Below, in pieces: positions 45,333 to 54,342 of a DNA stretch of 64,000 nucleotides (positions are counted from its first letter, which is position 1; each line of letters starts with the position of its first letter). The notes under the pieces were generated by a model. That model saw only the letters and a list, made by a program, of their open reading frames with translations, had not been told where the DNA came from and searched no databases. Both the position numbers and the translations under genes were made by a program. The DNA is from Massilia rhizosphaerae (GTDB lineage Bacteria; Pseudomonadota; Gammaproteobacteria; Burkholderiales; Burkholderiaceae_D). The stretch is from positions 62,001 to 126,000 of the forward strand of contig NZ_JADKYX010000010.1 of the NCBI RefSeq assembly GCF_016093545.1, given 5' to 3'.

Positions 45333-45444
45333 GGTCTTTCCACCGTCGACGAATCGGCGCCGCGAGACAGCCGGCGCGCACATGTTGGATTACCTCCAGC
45401 ACGTTAGAGTGCCCGTCTCACGCATGGTTCAATGGCCGCTTTGC

Positions 45445-45930
45445 TCAGCGCGCGATCGACACCGCCAGCGTTTCCTTGACCTCTTCCATCACGACGTAGC
45501 TCTTGGACTGGCCGCCGTCGGCCACGTGCAGGATCTCGCCCAGCAGCCGGCGGTATTCCGTCATCTCCGGGATGCGCGCCTTGATCAGGTAATCGAAATC
45601 GCCCGACACGAGATGGCATTCCATCACTTCCGGAATCGTCAGCATCGCGCGACGGAAGCGCTCGAACGCCTGTTCCGACTTCTGCCTGAGCGTGATCTCC
45701 ACGAACACCAGCACCTGCAGGCCGAGCGCGCGCGGCGTCACGCGCGCGTGGTAGCCGGCAATGACGCCGTCGCGTTCCATGCGCTTGACCCGCTCGATGC
45801 ACGGCGTCAGCGACAGGCCGACGCGCTCGGCCAGGTCCTTCATCACGATGCGGCCGTCGTCCTGCAGGATGGAGAGGATGTGCAGGTCGATACGGTCCAG
45901 CACACGATTCGAGTCTTTTTGCACGCGCAT
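45445..45930 (-). CDS. dadR: Lrp/AsnC-family regulator, DadR type
   Basis: A 161-residue regulator with an N-terminal helix-turn-helix (LDRIDLHILSILQDDGRI, LAERVGLSLTPCIERVKRM) and a C-terminal RAM ligand domain (VMECHLVSGDFDYLIKARI). It is divergent from dadA with a 107-nt AT-rich gap. It probably senses alanine and activates dadA-dadX, as DadR does in other proteobacteria. Confidence 0.9.
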   Translation of the reverse strand: MRVQKDSNRVLDRIDLHILSILQDDGRIVMKDLAERVGLSLTPCIERVKRMERDGVIAGYHARVTPRALGLQVLVFVEITLRQKSEQAFERFRRAMLTIPEVMECHLVSGDFDYLIKARIPEMTEYRRLLGEILHVADGGQSKSYVVMEEVKETLAVSIAR

Positions 45931-46037
45931 GATTCTTCACTAAAAAGATTGTCGCAAACAGAAACTATTATGGCAGTCCCACAACTAAAATGAAAACAAT
46001 TTCTAATTCCTGAAAAACCTTAATTACAAGGGAAGCT

Positions 46038-47330
46038 ATGCGCGTCATCGTACTCGGCAGCGGCGTGGTCGGCGTGACCACCGCTTATTATCTGGCCAGG
46101 GCCGGCCACGACGTTACCGTCATCGACCGTCAACCGGGTCCGGCGCTCGAGACCAGCTTCGCCAACGCCGGCCAGATCTCGCCGGGCTACGCGTCGCCCT
46201 GGGCGGCGCCGGGCATTCCGCTGAAGGCGTTCAAATGGCTGTTCCAGCGCCACGCGCCGCTGGCGATCCAGCCGGACGGTTCCCTCTTCCAGCTGCAATG
46301 GATGTGGGAGATGTTCAAGAACTGCGACGCCGGCCGCTATGCCGTCAACAAGGAACGCATGGTACGCCTGGCCGAATACAGCCGCGATCGCATCCGCGCG
46401 CTGCGCGCGGAGACCGGCATCGCGTACGAAGGCCGCCAGCAAGGCACGCTGCAGCTGTTCCGCACGCAGGCCCAGTTCGACGGCGCCGCCAAGGACATCG
46501 AGGTGCTGAAGGAAGCCGGCGTCCCGTTCGAGCTGCTGACGCGCGACCAGCTGGGCACCGCCGAACCGGCGCTCGGCCGGGTACGCGACAAACTGGTGGG
46601 CGGCCTGCGCCTGCCGAACGACGAGACGGGCGACTGCCAGCTGTTCACGACGCGCCTCGCGCAGATGGCGCGCGAACTCGGCGTGCGCTTCCGGTTCGAC
46701 ACCGCGATCGAGCGCCTCGACATCGTGGGCGGCCAGGTCGCCGGCGTCCACACCGACAAGGGCCGCATGACGGCCGACCGCTACGTGCTGGCGCTGGGCA
46801 GCTATTCGCGCCTGCTGCTGCGGGACCAGTTCCGCGTGCCGGTCTATCCGCTCAAGGGCTATTCGATCACCGTGCCGATCGTCGACGCGGCCAGGGCGCC
46901 CGTGTCCACGATCCTGGACGAGACGTACAAGATTGCCGTCACCCGCTTCGACGACCGCATCCGCGTGGGCGGCATGGCGGAGATCGCGGGCTACAGCCAT
47001 GCGCTGAACCCGCGCCGCCGCGCGACGCTGGAACTGGTCGTGAACGACCTGTTCCCGGGCGGCGGCGACGTGTCGCGCGCCACGTTCTGGACGGGCCTGC
47101 GGCCCATGACGCCGGACAGCACCCCGATCGTCGGCGCCACGCCGCTCAAGAACCTGTATCTCAACACGGGCCACGGCACGCTGGGCTGGACGATGGCGTG
47201 CGGCTCCGCCAGCGTCATCGCGGACCTCGTCAGCGGCAAGGTCCCCGCGATCCACGCCGACGACCTGGCCGTGTTCCGCTACGCCGGCACGCGGCCCGCC
47301 CACGTCCGCCTGGAAGCGGCCAAGGCATGA
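46038..47330 (+). CDS. dadA: D-amino-acid dehydrogenase small subunit
   Basis: A 430-residue FAD-dependent dehydrogenase at the inner membrane that oxidises D-alanine to pyruvate and ammonia. The dinucleotide site is [18 protein letters not shown] at the N-terminus; [19 protein letters not shown] and [15 protein letters not shown] near the end are highly typical of DadA. GGGAAG precedes ATG. The stop overlaps dadX in ATGA, so the pair is coupled. Confidence 0.96.
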   Translation: MRVIVLGSGVVGVTTAYYLARAGHDVTVIDRQPGPALETSFANAGQISPGYASPWAAPGIPLKAFKWLFQRHAPLAIQPDGSLFQLQWMWEMFKNCDAGRYAVNKERMVRLAEYSRDRIRALRAETGIAYEGRQQGTLQLFRTQAQFDGAAKDIEVLKEAGVPFELLTRDQLGTAEPALGRVRDKLVGGLRLPNDETGDCQLFTTRLAQMARELGVRFRFDTAIERLDIVGGQVAGVHTDKGRMTADRYVLALGSYSRLLLRDQFRVPVYPLKGYSITVPIVDAARAPVSTILDETYKIAVTRFDDRIRVGGMAEIAGYSHALNPRRRATLELVVNDLFPGGGDVSRATFWTGLRPMTPDSTPIVGATPLKNLYLNTGHGTLGWTMACGSASVIADLVSGKVPAIHADDLAVFRYAGTRPAHVRLEAAKA

Positions 47331-48469
47331 ACGCGGCCGTGCAACCTTTCCATGTCGCGCCGGCGTCCCGCGCCGGCGCCGTCCTGACGGTCGACCTGGA
47401 TGCAGTCGCGGCGAATTACCGCCTGCTGGCCGAACGTGCCGGCCGCGCCGTCGTCGCCGGGGTGATGAAGGCCGACGCGTATGGCCTCGGCATGGCGCGC
47501 GTCGCGCCCGCGCTCGCGCGCGCGGGCTGCCGCGTGTTCTTCACGGCCCACGTCGACGAAGGCATCCGCCTGCGCGGCATCGTCCCGGCCGGCAGCGCCA
47601 TCTACGTGCTGCACGGCCCGCCGCCGGGCAGCGCCGCCGATGTCGTCGCGCACGGCTTGATTCCGGTGCTGAACGATCCGGGCCAGGTGCGCGAGTGGAG
47701 CGCGCTGTGCGCCCGTGCCGGTCGCCGCCTGGCCGGCGCCGTGCAGGTCGACAGCGGCATGTCGCGCATGGGCCTTTCTCCCGCCGACCTCGACGCGCTG
47801 GGCGATCCGCGCGACTGGCTGGCGGCGTTCGAACCGGTCCTGTTGATGAGCCACCTGGCGTGCGCCGACGTGCCGGACCACCCGATGAACACGCGCCAGC
47901 GTACGCGCTTCGACGCCCTCCGCGCCCGATTCCCGGCCATGCCGGCGAGCCTCGCGAATTCGTCCGCCGTCTTCCTCGGCCCGGACTTCCACTACGACCT
48001 CGTGCGCCCAGGCGCCGCGCTGTACGGCATCAATCCGCAGCCGGGCCATCCGAACCCGCTGCGCCAGGCCGTGTCGCTCGACGCCCGCATCGTGCAGGTG
48101 CGGACGATCCAGGCCGGCGCCGCCGTCGGCTACGGCGCCCGCTACGTGGCCCACGGCACGCGCCGCATCGCCACCATCGCCGTCGGCTACGCGGACGGCT
48201 GGCTGCGCGCGCTGTCCGGCCACGGCCACGCCTACGTCGACGGCGTGCGCGTGCCGGTCGCCGGCACCGTGTCGATGGACAGCATCACCCTGGACGTCAC
48301 CGGCATCCCGGACGCGCGCCTGCAGCCCGGCATGACCGTCGAGCTGATTGGGCCGCACCAGCACGTGGACGCCGTCGCGGCGGAAGCGAACACGATCGGT
48401 TACGAGGTGCTGACCCGGCTGGGCAGCCGCTTCGAGCGGCGCTATGTCGGCGGCGGCGGCGACATGTGA
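47327..48469 (+). CDS. dadX: Catabolic alanine racemase
   Basis: A 380-residue PLP enzyme that interconverts L- and D-alanine, feeding DadA. The PLP lysine is K48 in [11 protein letters not shown] and the opposing catalytic Tyr is Y269 in [19 protein letters not shown] and [11 protein letters not shown] are conserved. The N-terminus has about 14 extra residues before the barrel. It starts inside the dadA stop codon. Confidence 0.95.
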   Translation: MNAAVQPFHVAPASRAGAVLTVDLDAVAANYRLLAERAGRAVVAGVMKADAYGLGMARVAPALARAGCRVFFTAHVDEGIRLRGIVPAGSAIYVLHGPPPGSAADVVAHGLIPVLNDPGQVREWSALCARAGRRLAGAVQVDSGMSRMGLSPADLDALGDPRDWLAAFEPVLLMSHLACADVPDHPMNTRQRTRFDALRARFPAMPASLANSSAVFLGPDFHYDLVRPGAALYGINPQPGHPNPLRQAVSLDARIVQVRTIQAGAAVGYGARYVAHGTRRIATIAVGYADGWLRALSGHGHAYVDGVRVPVAGTVSMDSITLDVTGIPDARLQPGMTVELIGPHQHVDAVAAEANTIGYEVLTRLGSRFERRYVGGGGDM

Positions 48470-48540
48470 GAATCTGCGTATCTCTGGCGGCGGCAAGCTG
48501 ATATCGTTCCATGACGATCACCCGTTGAAGGATTGCCGCA

Positions 48541-48927
48541 ATGAAGAGCCTGGGCGCCGCCGTCTGCCTGTCCCTGTTGTCCGCCCATGCGCCGGCGTGC
48601 CCGATGGCGCAATCCCTGGCCGACCGCTACGGCATTTCGTTCTCCGGTTTTACGACGGCGATTCCGGCCGCCGCGGCCCCCGACACGTCGCATGACGGGC
48701 CGTTCGTCCGGGTCGCGCTGCCCGACGACAGTCACGTCGCCGACGGCTTCCGCCACACGGCCGTCGTCGACACCAGGACGCACAAGGCCTGGATTCTCCG
48801 CACCGGCGGATTCGTCGGCGTGCATGAGTGGTACGGCCCGGTCGACGCCGGCGACGCGTCGCTGGACGGCTGCGGGCCGGAACCGGCACTCGCGGCGGCG
48901 CGGACCGCGCCGCCGCGCCAGCCCTGA
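48541..48927 (+). CDS. Hypothetical secreted protein, 128 residues
   Basis: No family recognised. An N-terminal signal (MKSLGAAVCLSLLSAHAPA) precedes a mature region with two or three Cys. Beta-rich segments FVRVALPDDSHVADGF and KAWILRTGGFVGVHEWYGPV dominate. AAGGA lies 8 nt before ATG. Its stop overlaps the next start by one base (TGATG), so it is probably co-translated with the epimerase-like gene. Confidence 0.65.
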   Translation: MKSLGAAVCLSLLSAHAPACPMAQSLADRYGISFSGFTTAIPAAAAPDTSHDGPFVRVALPDDSHVADGFRHTAVVDTRTHKAWILRTGGFVGVHEWYGPVDAGDASLDGCGPEPALAAARTAPPRQP

Positions 48928-49886
48928 TGCGCATCCTGCTGACCGGCTCCTCGGGGTGGCTCGGGCGCTTTCTGGCGCCGCTGCTGCTGCGGGCCGGGCA
49001 CGAGCCGTTCGGACTCGACGTCGCGCCCGGACCGCACACGCAACGGGTCGGCAACGTCGCCGACGCGGCCCTGGTTCGGCAGTTGTTCGCCCAGCACCGC
49101 TTCGACGGCGTGATCCATGCGGGCGCCCTGCACAAGCCGGACATCGCGCGCTATCCCCGCCAGGCGTTCGTCGACGTGAACGTCACGGGCACCCTCAACC
49201 TGCTGGAAGCGGCGGTCGCGCACGGGGCGAGCCGGTTCGTCTTCACGTCGACCACCTCGCTGATGATCACCGAGGAGATCCGCGCCGAAACCGCGCCCGC
49301 CGCCGTGTGGCTGGACGAATCCAGCGGACCGCTGCGGCCCCGCAACATCTACGGCGTGACCAAGCGCGCCGCCGAAGAACTGGCGCGGCTCTTCCACGCG
49401 GAGCACGGCCTGCCCGTGGTCGTACTCCGGACGGCCCGCTTTTTTCCCGAAGAGGACGACACGCACCGCGCGCTCTCCGGCGAAAACATGAAGGCCAACG
49501 AATTCCTGCATCGCCGCCTCACCGTCGAAGACTGCGCCCGCGCGCACCTCGCCGCGCTCGACCAGGCGCCGGCCATCGGTTTCGGCCTCTACCTCGTGTC
49601 CGCGCCGACGCCCTTCGCGCGCGCGGACGCGGCCCGGCTCAAGGCCGATGCGCCGGCGGTCATCGCAGCGCACTTCCCCGACGCCGCCGCGCTCTACGCC
49701 GCGCGGGGCTGGACGCTGCCGGCGACCATCGGCCGGGTCTACGATGCCGCCGCCATCGAGCGCGACCTGGGCTTTCGCTGCCGGACCGACTTCGCCGCCG
49801 TCCTGGCCGCATTGCGCGAGGGCCGGCCGCTGCCGTTCGAGCACGATCCGGCCTACACGTCGCCCAAGGACGAGGGCCGGTCATGA
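48927..49886 (+). CDS. NAD-dependent epimerase/dehydratase (extended SDR)
   Basis: A 319-residue extended SDR. The NAD motif GSSGWLG (residues 7-13) differs slightly from GxxGxxG. The catalytic region has TSTTSLM and YGVTK (YxxxK). The RPRNIYG spacing is usual for nucleotide-sugar or sugar-modifying epimerases, but the substrate cannot be named. No cell-envelope sugar genes surround it. The C-terminal region (DLGFRCRTDFAAVLAAL) is typical of the family. Confidence 0.85.
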   Translation: MRILLTGSSGWLGRFLAPLLLRAGHEPFGLDVAPGPHTQRVGNVADAALVRQLFAQHRFDGVIHAGALHKPDIARYPRQAFVDVNVTGTLNLLEAAVAHGASRFVFTSTTSLMITEEIRAETAPAAVWLDESSGPLRPRNIYGVTKRAAEELARLFHAEHGLPVVVLRTARFFPEEDDTHRALSGENMKANEFLHRRLTVEDCARAHLAALDQAPAIGFGLYLVSAPTPFARADAARLKADAPAVIAAHFPDAAALYAARGWTLPATIGRVYDAAAIERDLGFRCRTDFAAVLAALREGRPLPFEHDPAYTSPKDEGRS

Positions 49887-49887
49887 T

Positions 49888-50343
49888 TCATTTCTTGCGA
49901 TGGAGCCGACGCGCGTTGACCGGCCTTCCTGCCGCGTACTCGATGAATTCGATATGGTTGATGTCGTAAATCAGCGGAAATCTGACGCGCACCTGCTCGC
50001 CGGGCGTGCCGCAGGTGCCCGCGCCGAGCGTCATCAGGTACGTCGGGATGCTGCCCGGGGAGCCGGCCACGAATTTCGTGCCGCGTCCATCCGTGTACAC
50101 GGTGCCGGGACGTTCCTTGATCAGCACGTAGTCCTGCGCGCAGGCGGGCGCCGGCGGATTGCGCCCGCGCCAGGACAGGGTCGCGTCCTTGATCGTCAGG
50201 ACGGCGCGGCCGGCCTCGGGCTCGTCCGGCAGCCAGCGTCCGTGGAGCGGCAACGGCGCCGCCAGCAGCGGCGCGGCGCACGCGAGGCCGAGGACGAAGA
50301 CGAAGAGGCGTGCCCGGCAGCGCGGGCTCAGGTCGGGTTTCAT
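49888..50343 (-). CDS. Hypothetical secreted protein, 151 residues
   Basis: An N-terminal signal (ARLFVFVLGLACAAPLLA) precedes a small beta-rich domain with two cysteines (ACAQDY, GTCGTP) likely to form a disulfide. HGRWLPDEPEAGRAVLTIKD resembles small lipocalin-like or META-type outer domains, but I cannot assign a family. It is convergent with the epimerase gene, with one base between stops. Confidence 0.65.
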   Translation of the reverse strand: MKPDLSPRCRARLFVFVLGLACAAPLLAAPLPLHGRWLPDEPEAGRAVLTIKDATLSWRGRNPPAPACAQDYVLIKERPGTVYTDGRGTKFVAGSPGSIPTYLMTLGAGTCGTPGEQVRVRFPLIYDINHIEFIEYAAGRPVNARRLHRKK

Positions 50344-50462
50344 CCCGCCATGATAGCGTGCCCGGCGCGAAGTACAAATCGAGACGATCTCGCGACAAAT
50401 TTTGGACAGGATCCGGGCTATATTGCCGGGCGACGCAACCCAACGCCAAGGAGTGACACAGC

Positions 50463-50693
50463 ATGCTGAAACATCTCTTCATCGCCGCAGGCGCCGCCTG
50501 CCTCCTCGCCGCCTGTGCCCAGACCCCGGCCACCGACGGGCAAAAACTGTCGCGCGAGGACCGCGAGGCGCCGACCGGCAGCATGCTCCCGCGCCGCCAC
50601 GCGCCCGGCGGCGCCCAGGTGATCAACAAGGACCAGATCGACACCAACCAGATCCTGAATCCCGGCGCCGTCCAGCCGCACGTGAAGCCCTGA
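50463..50693 (+). CDS. Small lipoprotein, 76 residues
   Basis: The signal MLKHLFIAAGAACLLAAC has a clear lipobox with the modified Cys at residue 18. The mature part is short, polar and Pro/Gln-rich without recognised domain, probably disordered and membrane-tethered. AAGGAG precedes ATG by 9 nt. Confidence 0.7.
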   Translation: MLKHLFIAAGAACLLAACAQTPATDGQKLSREDREAPTGSMLPRRHAPGGAQVINKDQIDTNQILNPGAVQPHVKP

Positions 50694-50780
50694 GCGGGAC
50701 CTGTCACAAACGCGCGACCCGTTCCGTCTAATCGATAGGAGGCTGCATCCGGCAGCCTCGTTCAAACGAAAGGAACCATC

Positions 50781-51245
50781 ATGTCGCACGACGCCCGCAT
50801 CAACCTGTTCAAGCACGCCCCGTCCGCGCTGAAGGCCATGGTCAATCTGTCGCAGACCGTCAAGCAGGGCGCGCTGGGGCCGCGCATCGTCGAGCTGGTC
50901 AACCTGCGCGTGTCGCAGCAGAACGGCTGCGGCGTCTGCGTGGACATGCACTGGCGCGACCTGATCAAACAGGGGGCGGACCCGCGCCACCTGAACACCG
51001 TGGCCGCCTGGCGCGAATCGCCGTTCTTCAGCGAGCGCGAACGCGCGGCGCTGGCCTGGGCCGACGCCGTCAACGCCCTGCCCCACCGCGACGACACGGA
51101 CGCCGCCTGGCCGCTGCTCCGCGAGCATTTCAGCGAGTCCGAGATCGCGGAACTGGGCTATGCGATCGCCGTCATCCGCGGCTGGAACGCGATCAACGTG
51201 TCGCTGCGCAACCCGATCCCCGTCGAGCCGCCGGCCGGCATGTGA
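50781..51245 (+). CDS. Carboxymuconolactone-decarboxylase/AhpD-like protein
   Basis: A 154-residue all-helical protein. NGCGVCVDMHWRDL carries the CxxC plus His motif of AhpD-type peroxidase-associated thiol proteins, and the remaining helices (VELVNLRVSQQ, ALAWADAVNAL) fit the CMD family. It is probably a redox protein acting on peroxides with a partner, not a true decarboxylase. AAAGGAA precedes ATG. Its stop adjoins the convergent VOC gene. Confidence 0.87.
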   Translation: MSHDARINLFKHAPSALKAMVNLSQTVKQGALGPRIVELVNLRVSQQNGCGVCVDMHWRDLIKQGADPRHLNTVAAWRESPFFSERERAALAWADAVNALPHRDDTDAAWPLLREHFSESEIAELGYAIAVIRGWNAINVSLRNPIPVEPPAGM

Positions 51246-51611
51246 TCAACGCACGGCGGCGGGATCGAACAGCGGGTTCTCGATGAGCCCGAGCACGTTG
51301 CCGAACGGGTCCTGCAATTCCGCCACATTGATGCCCTCGCCCACCTCCTGGATGGCCGCGTGGACGACGGCCCCCAGCCCGACGATGCGGTCGACCTCGG
51401 CCGCGATGTCGTCCACGCCCCAGAACGTGGTGGAGCCGGACGTCCCGGGCGTGCCGTCCGGGACGAGGCCCAGTTCGAAGCCGCCGACGGCGAAGCCGAC
51501 GTAGAACGGCTGGTCGAAATACGGCGCTACGCCGAACACGTCGGCGAACCAGGCTTTCGCGCGGGCGAGGTCGGCCACGGGATAGGTCACGGTGCGCAGT
51601 CCTTTGATCAT
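51246..51611 (-). CDS. VOC-family (glyoxalase/bleomycin-resistance fold) protein
   Basis: A 121-residue protein (codons 51611-51249) of two beta-alpha-beta-beta-beta units. TVTYPVADLARAKAWFADVFG opens the first, WGVDDIAAEVDRIVGLGA the second, and LQDPFGNVLGLIENP is the typical ending with the metal-site Glu. AGGAG precedes ATG at 51611. The substrate is unknown. It is divergent from the PEP-CTERM gene across a palindrome at 51707-51720. Confidence 0.87.
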   Translation of the reverse strand: MIKGLRTVTYPVADLARAKAWFADVFGVAPYFDQPFYVGFAVGGFELGLVPDGTPGTSGSTTFWGVDDIAAEVDRIVGLGAVVHAAIQEVGEGINVAELQDPFGNVLGLIENPLFDPAAVR

Positions 51612-51706
51612 GGGAGTCTCCTGTCGAAAACCGTCATGATGCCCGGTCCGCGCGTCCCTGGATTGGAAAAATGGAAGATGCCCCGGCCACCATGCAGGAA
51701 CTTGAT

Positions 51707-51720
51707 AATCTGGCCAGATT
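51707..51720. promoter_or_regulatory. Perfect 14-bp palindrome in a divergent promoter region
   Basis: AATCTGGCCAGATT reads identically on both strands. It lies 96 nt upstream of the VOC gene and 65 nt upstream of the PEP-CTERM gene. An operator for a dimeric regulator is likely, but the regulator is unknown. Confidence 0.45.
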
Positions 51721-51784
51721 TTCCGCACACCATTATTTTCAATGTTACAATGTTTGTATTTACCCGGAAACCAATAGGCCCCCC

Positions 51785-52396
51785 ATGAAACTTTCCACTA
51801 TCTCAGTCGCCCTGGCCTCCCTGCTGGCAGCGGCATCAGCCCCCGCCGCCGTGATCAATCTGGTCCAGAACGGCAGCTTCGAAGCCAATCCCGTGGCCAA
51901 CGGCGTCGCGGCCAATTTGTGGAGCATGAACGGCTGGACGGTCGGTGGCAACGCGGTCGAAGTGCGCAACAACGTTGCCGGCACCGCGTCCGACGGCTCG
52001 ATTTACGTGGAACTGGATACCTTTGCCAACAGCTGGATCAGCCAGACGATCAACACGTCGGCTGCGGCGCCGTACACGGTATCGTTCGACTATTCCCCCC
52101 GCGAATTCACCAGCGCCGCGACCAATGGCATCGAAGTGCTGTGGAACGGCCAGGCGCTGGCCACTTACAGCGGCAACAACGGCGGTCCCGGCAACCAATG
52201 GCAGCGCTACAGCCTCTCGGTGATGGGCGCGGGCATGTCCTCGAACCTCGAGTTCCGCGCGGTCGGCGCTTCGGACGGTCAGGGCGGCTCGCTCGATAAC
52301 GTGTCCGTGACAAGCGCCGTGCCCGAACCCGGCACGTTGGCCAGCATCCTGCTGGGCCTCGGCGTGCTGGGCTTCTCGCTGCGCCGGAAATACTGA
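51785..52396 (+). CDS. PEP-CTERM surface/secreted protein
   Basis: A 203-residue exported protein. A Sec signal (MKLSTISVALASLLAAASA) is followed by a jelly-roll-like domain (NLVQNGSFEANP, ISQTINTSAAAPYTVSFDY, SLDNVSV) and a C-terminal sorting signal: VPEPGTLASI, a hydrophobic helix and LRRKY. The tail should be cut by an exosortase and the protein retained at or released from the surface. It is often linked to extracellular polymer matrices. No exosortase gene is present in the window. Confidence 0.93.
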   Translation: MKLSTISVALASLLAAASAPAAVINLVQNGSFEANPVANGVAANLWSMNGWTVGGNAVEVRNNVAGTASDGSIYVELDTFANSWISQTINTSAAAPYTVSFDYSPREFTSAATNGIEVLWNGQALATYSGNNGGPGNQWQRYSLSVMGAGMSSNLEFRAVGASDGQGGSLDNVSVTSAVPEPGTLASILLGLGVLGFSLRRKY

Positions 52397-52593
52397 TCTT
52401 TCCGGCGCTGTCGATCCGGCTCAGAGCAAACCGTCGATCTGCGCCGACATCTCGGTCCGGGCCGAAGTCACGGCGTTGCCGCGGATCGTCGTCTCCGTGA
52501 CCGTGTTACCGTCTCCTTGCAACGCCCGGGATGGGTGCGGAAAGGATACGATCGCGCGCTGTAAAGTCGCGTCAAGAGCCGTCCTCGCAAGTA

Positions 52594-53517
52594 TTACGAA
52601 ATATGTCCGCCGGCCCTGCGGAACGGCAACCTGGCCAGCAGGTCGACGAGCGTGCGCGCATGGCGCCCGTCCGGATCGAGGTCGGGATCGAACACGGTGA
52701 CCGTCATGCCGGCACAGCGCGGATCGGGCACCAGGCCGGCCACGATCGCCACGAGATCGTCCGGCGCGATGCCCGGCGATCCGGGACTGTCGACGGCGGG
52801 CATCACGGCTGCGTCGAGCACGTCGACGTCCAGGTGGACCCAGAAGCGCTGGTCCGGCGCGGCGTCCAGGGTGCGGCGGGTGCGTGCCAGCACGGCCTGC
52901 GGTCCGATGTCGTTCGCCGCGAACACGTCGATGCGCTCGATCTCGGTATCGTTCACGTCCGGCCACGCGAACTCGGGCCGCCGCCCATCGCGCTCGCCGA
53001 TCTGCACGACGTGACGGTCCTGCACGAGGGGCGATGCGACGCCCGGCCACTCCGTCATCAGCGCCTCGCCGCGGCCGGTGGCGAGGGCGAGATCCATGCC
53101 GGCCACGGCGCCGAGCATGCTCTCCGGGTCGTAGTTGCCCGGATGGCGGAAGTCGCTGTGGCCGTCCACGTGGACGAGCGACAGCGGCCCGCCGCGCCGC
53201 GCGCCCGCCAGGGCCCCCAGCAGGATCGAGCAGTCGCCGCCGACGACGAGTGCGAATTCGCGGCGCGCGCACGCCGGCGCCACGTGGTCGGCCAGCGCCA
53301 GGTTGAAGTCGCGCATCGCCCGGCCGTTGCGCAGCCGCGTGTCCGGGTCGGCGCCCGGTTTCCAGACCGGCCGTGCCATCGTGACGGGCGCGCCGGCGCC
53401 GACGGCGTCCAGCAGGCCCGCGTCGAACAGGGCGGCCGGCGCGCGCCACGCGCCCGGTTCATGACCGGGGCGCAACGGGCGCAGACCGAGGTTGGAGGGA
53501 GCGGCGATGACGATCAT
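52594..53517 (-). CDS. Arginase/agmatinase-family ureohydrolase
   Basis: A 307-residue Mn-dependent hydrolase of the ureohydrolase fold. Metal motifs are GGDCS, DGHSDF (DxHxD type) and HLDVDVLD (DxD). The family covers arginase, agmatinase, formiminoglutamase and others, and the substrate is not resolved. It lies 9 nt downstream of an AraC-type regulator on the same strand, probably one transcript. The 197-nt gap 52397-52593 after it shows no supported gene. Confidence 0.87.
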   Translation of the reverse strand: MIVIAAPSNLGLRPLRPGHEPGAWRAPAALFDAGLLDAVGAGAPVTMARPVWKPGADPDTRLRNGRAMRDFNLALADHVAPACARREFALVVGGDCSILLGALAGARRGGPLSLVHVDGHSDFRHPGNYDPESMLGAVAGMDLALATGRGEALMTEWPGVASPLVQDRHVVQIGERDGRRPEFAWPDVNDTEIERIDVFAANDIGPQAVLARTRRTLDAAPDQRFWVHLDVDVLDAAVMPAVDSPGSPGIAPDDLVAIVAGLVPDPRCAGMTVTVFDPDLDPDGRHARTLVDLLARLPFRRAGGHIS

Positions 53518-53526
53518 GGGCGGGCC

Positions 53527-54282
53527 TCAAGATAACCGGAACGATTCCGGCGTCGCGTCCGCGAACTGGCGGAACGCGTGGATGAGATGGGATTGGTCGT
53601 AGTAGCCGCAGTCGCCGGCCAGGCGCGCCCAGTCGACGGCGTCCGGCTGACGGCGCAAGGCGGCATGCGCGCGGCGGAAGCGGCACACCATGGCGAACGT
53701 CTTGGCGGACAAGCCCACGCGTTCGCGGAAGAGCAGCGCCAGGTGCTGGCGCGTGATGCCAAGGTCCGCCGCGAGGTCGTCGATGCGGACGGCGCCGCCG
53801 CTCGCTTCCAGCCGCACGACGGCCGCCCGCGCCAGCGCGTCCGCGCGCGCCGGAGCACGCGCGTGCAGGCGCGCGAGCAGCGCCCGTTCGATGATGGCCA
53901 GGCGTGCGGCCGGCGTCCGCTCGCGCTCCCACAACGCCTGCGCCAGCGCTTCGGCCTGTGCGCGCGGCCACAGGTCGGCCAGCGCGGGATGGCCGTCCTG
54001 CAGCTCGTACAGGGGCAGGTCGAAAAAGGCGCGCGCCGCGCCGGGCAGGAAGCGCACGGCGACCGTCAGCACGGGAACGGCCGCTTCCACGTGATGGGGC
54101 CGCGACATCATGCCCGCCACCATGCCCAGCGGCGTACGGTCCTGCCACAGGATATCGATGCAATTGTCGGGCAGGACGCGCGTGCGCACGGGCGCGCCGT
54201 CCGGGACGGCGTGGCTCGTCCACAGGCAGGCCACGTGGCCGGCCAGCGCGGGATGCGGCGGGTATTCGCGGTACAGGTGCAT
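53527..54282 (-). CDS. AraC-family transcriptional regulator
   Basis: A 251-residue regulator. The N-terminal ligand domain has RTRVLPDNCIDILW and MSRPHHV, typical of the subgroup with an uncharacterised N-terminal module. The C-terminal double helix-turn-helix is IDDLAADLGITRQHLALLFR and LAGDCGYYDQSHLIHAFR. It likely controls the ureohydrolase gene directly after it; the ligand is unknown. Confidence 0.9.
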   Translation of the reverse strand: MHLYREYPPHPALAGHVACLWTSHAVPDGAPVRTRVLPDNCIDILWQDRTPLGMVAGMMSRPHHVEAAVPVLTVAVRFLPGAARAFFDLPLYELQDGHPALADLWPRAQAEALAQALWERERTPAARLAIIERALLARLHARAPARADALARAAVVRLEASGGAVRIDDLAADLGITRQHLALLFRERVGLSAKTFAMVCRFRRAHAALRRQPDAVDWARLAGDCGYYDQSHLIHAFRQFADATPESFRLS

Positions 54283-54342
54283 GGTGGCGTCAGTATACCC
54301 GGCACGGCCGCGCAGCCGAGCGCGAAACCGACGCCGCCCGGC

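Noticed and set aside
50463..50693. Entericidin-type toxin identity for the 76-residue lipoprotein
   Set aside because: It has a lipobox like entericidins but is longer, and the mature region lacks their short hydrophobic pattern.
52421..52545. Minus-strand frame reading VTETTIRGNAVTSARTE to a stop at 52421, with AAGGAG upstream
   Set aside because: No ATG, GTG or TTG lies at a proper distance from the AAGGAG; only an internal GTG is available, giving a tiny peptide.
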